A DNA stretch of 64,000 nucleotides from Ardenticatenaceae bacterium (GTDB taxonomy: Bacteria; Chloroflexota; Anaerolineae; Promineifilales; Promineifilaceae). Location of the stretch: positions 434,001-498,000 of the forward strand of contig JACKBQ010000001.1 of NCBI GenBank assembly GCA_020634455.1. Reading direction: 5' to 3'. A model generated the notes under the pieces. That model saw nothing but the letters and a program-made list of their open reading frames with translations. It did not search any database and was not told the origin of the DNA. Positions 60,140 through 64,000 of the stretch are shown piece after piece. A program made the position numbers and the translations under genes. Positions within the stretch are counted from its first letter, which is position 1; every line of letters starts with the position of its first letter.

Positions 60140-61102
60140 TTAGAAAGTGGGCAAAGTAGGGTTATCTGGATGGGTTTCGTAGTGAGGGGTGTACCAGATT
60201 TGGGGCATGTCGTCTTCAAGACCACCAAGAAGCACCTTTTTATTTGGTAATAGCTTAAACTGGGCAGTTAAACGGTGCCCGTTGTGAAAAATCCCGTTTT
60301 TGCTTTCTAAATCTTCAATAAACAAATCGGTTCCTGCCATGAAGAGGTGGGCATGGCTGCTGCTAATGCTTGGGGAGTTAAGCCGAATTAGGTGGTTTAT
60401 TCGTTTAGAACGGCCGATTGTAAAAGAGTCAAACGGCTGAATGGGGTAACGGACAAGGGGTTGGTTTGGTTCTACAACATGCAAGTGGCCAGCAATATTA
60501 ACCAGCAACGATTCCACGGCCCAGGGGCGGCAGTGCAAAATTGTTTCTGCTATTTCGGTTTGTTTTTCGGCGTCTAGATTTACATTGTCTGTGCGGGTGT
60601 TAAAGATAAGGGCGCTAATTTGCTCAATACCTTGCATGGCTAACCAGGCGTGTTGCTGGCTTAATTTGGGGAGCCGGGAGTGAGGATGCAGGTAAGGGTA
60701 GAAGAGTAAAAAAGCGTGCAGGGGAATCTCTAAAATGGATTGCCAGGCGATTTTGGCATTTTTTACCTGTAGGTAAGGGTTGCGATGGCTCCCTCCCAGC
60801 ACTGGTTGTTTTTTGTTGTTATGGGTGGCGAACCATTTGCCGTTTAGGCTTTGACCGATAATGGGATCGAAGTAAGCTTTAAATTCAAGCAATGCGGCAA
60901 ATTTCGGGGTTAGCAACAAAGCATCGAGCTGGGGGAGTGTGCCTAATTTTGGGTCATGGTCTGGAGAGACGTTGGCGATAAGGGTGTACGTTTGTTCGGA
61001 GGCAGCGACTTGTTTGTGCAGTTGGCGGGCTACTTGAATGATAGCGCGTCGCTCGTTGAGGGTATCGGGTAGGGGGGTATGCAGATAAAAATTAATAGAC
61101 AT
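60140..61102 (-). CDS. NERD nuclease-like domain fused to FHA domain
   Basis: A 320-residue protein. The N-terminal part (about 15-130) has the NERD pattern: LPQLDALLLTPKFAALLEFKAYFDPIIG, i.e. an Asp, then (L)EFK, the D...ExK nuclease core. About residues 225-300 form an FHA domain: FTIGRSKRINHLIRLNSPSISSSHAHLF, DLESKNGIFHNGHRL. These are the Gly-Arg-Ser, Ser-His and Asn-Gly residues that read phosphothreonine. The two domains imply a phospho-regulated DNA-processing protein. It overlaps the preceding gene by 11 nt and is followed by a Ser/Thr kinase on the same strand. The catalytic activity is inferred. Confidence 0.75.
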   Translation of the reverse strand: MSINFYLHTPLPDTLNERRAIIQVARQLHKQVAASEQTYTLIANVSPDHDPKLGTLPQLDALLLTPKFAALLEFKAYFDPIIGQSLNGKWFATHNNKKQPVLGGSHRNPYLQVKNAKIAWQSILEIPLHAFLLFYPYLHPHSRLPKLSQQHAWLAMQGIEQISALIFNTRTDNVNLDAEKQTEIAETILHCRPWAVESLLVNIAGHLHVVEPNQPLVRYPIQPFDSFTIGRSKRINHLIRLNSPSISSSHAHLFMAGTDLFIEDLESKNGIFHNGHRLTAQFKLLPNKKVLLGGLEDDMPQIWYTPHYETHPDNPTLPTF

Positions 61103-62402
61103 CTTTGTTCTTTGGGGGCCTGATGTATTCGGCTTCTAGCAGAATATCGAGTGAGAATTGTTTGAGGGGTTTGGGGGCAGATGCGTGAAACTCAAAAACG
61201 GGATTGTTGGGTTGCCTTAAAACGGCCGTTAAATCCAGCCGCACTAAACTATCTTCGTACCTAATTTCGCGCTGCCAAAGTATTGTTTTTTGTTGCTGTA
61301 ACTGTACCAAAATGGTTTCGGCTCTCCCGATGCCTGTCGCTGTGAAACGGCCGTCTTCTACCCAAATGACCAGCTTACCCCAGCGCAACTCCGATGGTTG
61401 ATGGTGGGGTAACTCTAATTGAATGTGGTGGCTTGCCTGGGGGAAGAATTTTAGGTGAACTTTGGCTGAGCGCATGCCATAGCGCTGCTGGTTTAACCGG
61501 TTTTGAAAGAGTTGCCAACATTTTTGCCAGCGATCTTTGGTCTGAGCGCGATGGCGATGTCGGTGAACAGCATATTTGAGCCAGACCAAATCTGTCTCTA
61601 GCTGAATTTGGGCCAGATCGTAGAAGATTTCTTTGCCGTGTGTTAGCACGTCGAATTGACCCAGCGCTACAATTTCTTGGGCCAGTTCGGCTCTTTTGGG
61701 GGCTTCCTGAGTTGCCCATTGCCATAGCTGAACCGCTTCTTTGTTTGGGGGTGTTGCCAGCAGTTTTTCGTATTGCCAACGGCCGTTTTGGTCAAATTGA
61801 GCTTTGATGAGTCGGTAACCTTCATCTTCCTTGGCGATGAGGTTTAAATCTTGCAGAAACGTAAGCGCTTTTTGTACCTGCCCTAAAGGTGGCAATTTGT
61901 GCGTTCCCCGTTTTTGGATGCGCTTTTGGAGTTCTTTCAGGGTGGTGAAACGGCCGTTTGGCTTGCGCATTAAAATATTCAAAATGGCGTAAGGAAATCG
62001 AGAGGTTTTGCTTTGGCCCGGCAAGGGTTGAGCCAGTACCCAGCCCCAATGGTTGCCCATAAATGATTGCGGCTTTTGCACACAGGGTCGCTGTTTTAAT
62101 TCAAAATAGTGACATTGTTTGAGTAAACGGCCGTTTGCCGCAATGCCATCTTCCTCTTTGAATTGAAAAGGTGGATCCATTTGCAGCAAGCGGTCTAGCT
62201 GCTTGCGTAACGTTTTTTTGGTTAACCCAGTTAAAGCGTGTAGTTCATCGGTCGTTGTTTCCACAAAGCAATGCGCTTGAGCGTTGGTTTCCCCTTTAGC
62301 GGCCAGTAAAAAATATATCGCATCGGCAAACAGCATTTCAGCCAGCGTGCCCTCCAAATGGGCCATTGGAATCGTATACGTTGTGGTTCCTGGCTTATTC
62401 AT
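61092..62402 (-). CDS. Unrecognised protein with winged-helix-like N-terminus, partner of the NERD-FHA gene
   Basis: A 436-residue cytoplasmic protein. The N-terminal half has a winged-helix-like pattern (FVETTTDELHALTGLTKKTLRKQLDRLLQMDPP; FTTLKELQKRIQKRGTHKLPPLGQVQKALTFLQDLNLI), which resembles replication or plasmid initiator HTH arrangements. A His/Arg-rich stretch (VHRHRHRAQTKDRWQKCW) and a C-terminal beta-rich region follow. The stop lies inside the start of the NERD-FHA gene. I do not recognise the family. A DNA-binding or recruiter role is likely, and only inferred. Confidence 0.55.
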   Translation of the reverse strand: MNKPGTTTYTIPMAHLEGTLAEMLFADAIYFLLAAKGETNAQAHCFVETTTDELHALTGLTKKTLRKQLDRLLQMDPPFQFKEEDGIAANGRLLKQCHYFELKQRPCVQKPQSFMGNHWGWVLAQPLPGQSKTSRFPYAILNILMRKPNGRFTTLKELQKRIQKRGTHKLPPLGQVQKALTFLQDLNLIAKEDEGYRLIKAQFDQNGRWQYEKLLATPPNKEAVQLWQWATQEAPKRAELAQEIVALGQFDVLTHGKEIFYDLAQIQLETDLVWLKYAVHRHRHRAQTKDRWQKCWQLFQNRLNQQRYGMRSAKVHLKFFPQASHHIQLELPHHQPSELRWGKLVIWVEDGRFTATGIGRAETILVQLQQQKTILWQREIRYEDSLVRLDLTAVLRQPNNPVFEFHASAPKPLKQFSLDILLEAEYIRPPKNKDVY

Positions 62403-62635
62403 GGTGCAAAAATGAGCTGCCGAATGGATCAGCTTAGCTTAAGTGAAGCATGATTGTGCAAAAAGGGAACAAAACTGTTTTCTGCCCCAAATCCTGAAAT
62501 CTTTACCCTGTTCCCAATTCTATCCTAAATTCCCAAATTTTTTGTAAAAGTAGGTTTATGGCAAGGCGAATTGTGTGCTTTTTCCGCCTTGTTCATTCAA
62601 TTGGTAACCGACTATCAGTATTGGAGCTATTGTCA

Positions 62636-64000
62636 ATGAAAAAACTCATCACACTTCTCTTTGTTGCTTTAATGGTTGTTGTTAGCTGGCCAGCAGAAGG
62701 AAAGCATGAAGTGACGGCTTTAGCTGCGCCAACCAGCGTTGAGGCTTACACGGATTATTTGGAACGGCCGTACCAAACCCTCCCCTCCGATTTCCCCAAG
62801 ATTGATGTGCTTACCGAAGCAAACGGTACAGGCGAAGGCTATATTTTTGCCTCAAATTTCAACTGGATGGATATGCCCAATTCTGCCCCGTACATCATGA
62901 TTTTGGATGATGCTGGCGAACCGATATTTGCCCGAAAAATTGCTGGTGGTGCTATTGACTTTAAGCCACAGGTGAACGGCCGTTTGTCCTATTTTGACCA
63001 GAATCTGGGGCATTATGTGATTTTAGACAGCACCTACACGCAAATAGACACTGTTGCTGCCGGAAACGGCTACCCCACCGACGTACACGAACTCATCCTC
63101 ACCGAGGAAGGACACGCCATTCTGATGATTTATGACGCACAGCCAGTGGATATGAGCCAAATTGTGCCAAACGGCAACCCCAACGCCATCGTGATTGGCT
63201 TAGTGCTTCAGGAATTGGATGAAAACGATACAGTCATTTTTGAGTGGCGCAGTTGGGATCATTTTGAAATTACAGATGCCACGATCGATCTCACCACAGC
63301 CAACGTGGATTATGCCCACGGAAACTCAATAGATGTGGATACAGATGGCAATTGGATAATTTCTAGCCGCCACATGGACGAGGTAACCAAAATCAGCCGG
63401 CAAACCGGCGAAATCATTTGGCGGCTTGGTGGTAAAAACAATCAATTTGCCTTCGCCAACGAGGCAGACAAATTTTATCATCAGCATGATGCCAGACGTT
63501 TGGCCAACGGCAACTTGCTGTTATTTGATAACGGAGGCTCCGGATTTCGATTAACATCACGAGCCGTTGAATATGCTTTGGATGAAGTAAACATGACGGC
63601 TGAAGTCGTCCGGGAATTCACCAACCTGCCACAGGTATTTTCATTCGCAATGGGCACAGCCCGGCGGCTGGCTAACGGGAATACTGTTGTAGGTTGGGGA
63701 AGTGGTTACCCCGCCCTGACAGAATTTGACCCTGATGGAGCCAAAGTATTTGAACTGGCCTTTGATGCCCCGTTAGTTTCATATCGTGCGCTTAGGGCAG
63801 CTTGGGAAGGGCAGCCCAACACAGCGCCAATTTTGTTAGGCAGTTCGGTGCGAGGCGTGGTTCAGCTCACGGTAAGCTGGAATGGCGCAACCAATGTTTC
63901 TGAGTACGCCGTTTATGGGGGCGCTTCTGATAATCCCACCACGCTTCTAAAAACTGTGCCTAAAGAAGGTTTTGAGACGACAATTCTGTTAGAGAACCTG
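62636..64000 (+). CDS. Aryl-sulfate sulfotransferase-like protein (N-terminal part, runs off the window)
   Basis: 455 codons to the window edge. It has a signal peptide (KKLITLLFVALMVVVSWPAEG) and an Arylsulfotran_2 beta-propeller. Its conserved blocks are GYIFASNFNWMDMPNSAPYIMILDDAGEP, then GNGYPTDVHELILTEEGHAI with its His, VDYAHGNSIDVDTDGNWIISSRHMDEV, GEIIWRLGGK and FYHQHDARRLANGN. The His residues are those expected for PAPS-independent sulfuryl transfer between phenols. An FN3-like domain begins near the window end (VSWNGATNVSEYAVYGG). The 233-bp spacer before it holds GGGAACA/TGTTCCC inverted arms. It is probably exported; its substrate is unknown. Confidence 0.8.
   Translation, partial: MKKLITLLFVALMVVVSWPAEGKHEVTALAAPTSVEAYTDYLERPYQTLPSDFPKIDVLTEANGTGEGYIFASNFNWMDMPNSAPYIMILDDAGEPIFARKIAGGAIDFKPQVNGRLSYFDQNLGHYVILDSTYTQIDTVAAGNGYPTDVHELILTEEGHAILMIYDAQPVDMSQIVPNGNPNAIVIGLVLQELDENDTVIFEWRSWDHFEITDATIDLTTANVDYAHGNSIDVDTDGNWIISSRHMDEVTKISRQTGEIIWRLGGKNNQFAFANEADKFYHQHDARRLANGNLLLFDNGGSGFRLTSRAVEYALDEVNMTAEVVREFTNLPQVFSFAMGTARRLANGNTVVGWGSGYPALTEFDPDGAKVFELAFDAPLVSYRALRAAWEGQPNTAPILLGSSVRGVVQLTVSWNGATNVSEYAVYGGASDNPTTLLKTVPKEGFETTILLENL

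Overview
The window reads as chromosomal DNA of a free-living, aerobic or facultative, heterotrophic Chloroflexota bacterium, most likely of the Anaerolineae type. This is an inference from gene content and style: a Big_5/alpha-2-macroglobulin lipoprotein, an FeS-NrfD fusion next to a cytoplasmic molybdoenzyme, an effector-associated domain protein, many two-component genes and many repeat-derived intergenic hairpins. No ribosomal or other firm phylogenetic marker is present. GC content is moderately high, except for an AT-richer island near 42.8-44.3 kb. There is no prophage, no complete insertion sequence and no CRISPR array.

Layout. 0-14.2 kb: end of a HAD hydrolase gene, MazG-like pyrophosphohydrolase, DUF2785 protein, ABM monooxygenase, tRNA-Ser(CGA), tadA, a 2027-residue alpha-2-macroglobulin lipoprotein, an alpha/beta hydrolase fused to a cyclic-nucleotide-binding domain, a CBS protein, a tyrosine phosphatase and a B12-binding radical SAM protein. 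14.4-28.3 kb (minus strand): a coherent sulfur-oxidation locus. In transcription order it holds a NarX/NarL-type sensor and regulator, a TusA-like protein, a 4Fe-4S/NrfD fusion, a stand-alone histidine-kinase dimerisation-like protein, a molybdopterin oxidoreductase, a DUF1641 protein, sulfide:quinone oxidoreductase, a persulfide dioxygenase-rhodanese gene, two YeeE/YedE half-transporters and a TorD-type chaperone. 28.4-42.6 kb: an OmpR/HK pair, yqeK, a lipoprotein, a haem-c protein, pckA, coaBC, an EAD-like protein, DUF423, rhodanese, HMG-CoA lyase, aat, prs and an alpha/beta hydrolase. 42.6-47.4 kb: an AT-rich island flanked by about 60-bp direct repeats, an M23 peptidase, and a Flp-type pilin fused to four Ig-like repeats. 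47.6-56.1 kb: folK, tetR, folP, then a beta-oxidation operon (two acyl-CoA dehydrogenases, a FadN-like bifunctional enzyme, a thiolase). 56.3-64 kb: a degenerate response regulator, a secreted protein, a Ser/Thr kinase, a possible small RNA, a NERD-FHA protein co-transcribed with an unrecognised winged-helix-like protein, and the start of an arylsulfotransferase.

Most interesting points. (1) The persulfide dioxygenase-rhodanese gene is split by one in-frame UGA. It lies exactly where homologues carry a conserved cysteine, and a perfect 7-bp hairpin with an AGGU loop starts 12 nt downstream. Selenocysteine is the leading explanation and a Cys-to-stop mutation the alternative. (2) An ACGGCCGT palindrome occurs roughly twice per kilobase, in genes and spacers alike, recalling cyanobacterial HIP1. 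(3) Many unrelated families of short-tandem-repeat hairpins sit in spacers, and at least three copies sit in frame inside sulfur-operon genes. (4) A NERD nuclease-like domain is fused to a phosphothreonine-reading FHA domain, next to a Ser/Thr kinase.

Functionally, the sulfur locus suggests the route sulfide to persulfide (SQR), persulfide to sulfite (PDO), sulfur transfer (rhodanese, TusA) and sulfite to sulfate (cytoplasmic Soe-like molybdoenzyme feeding quinone through NrfD), under two-component control.
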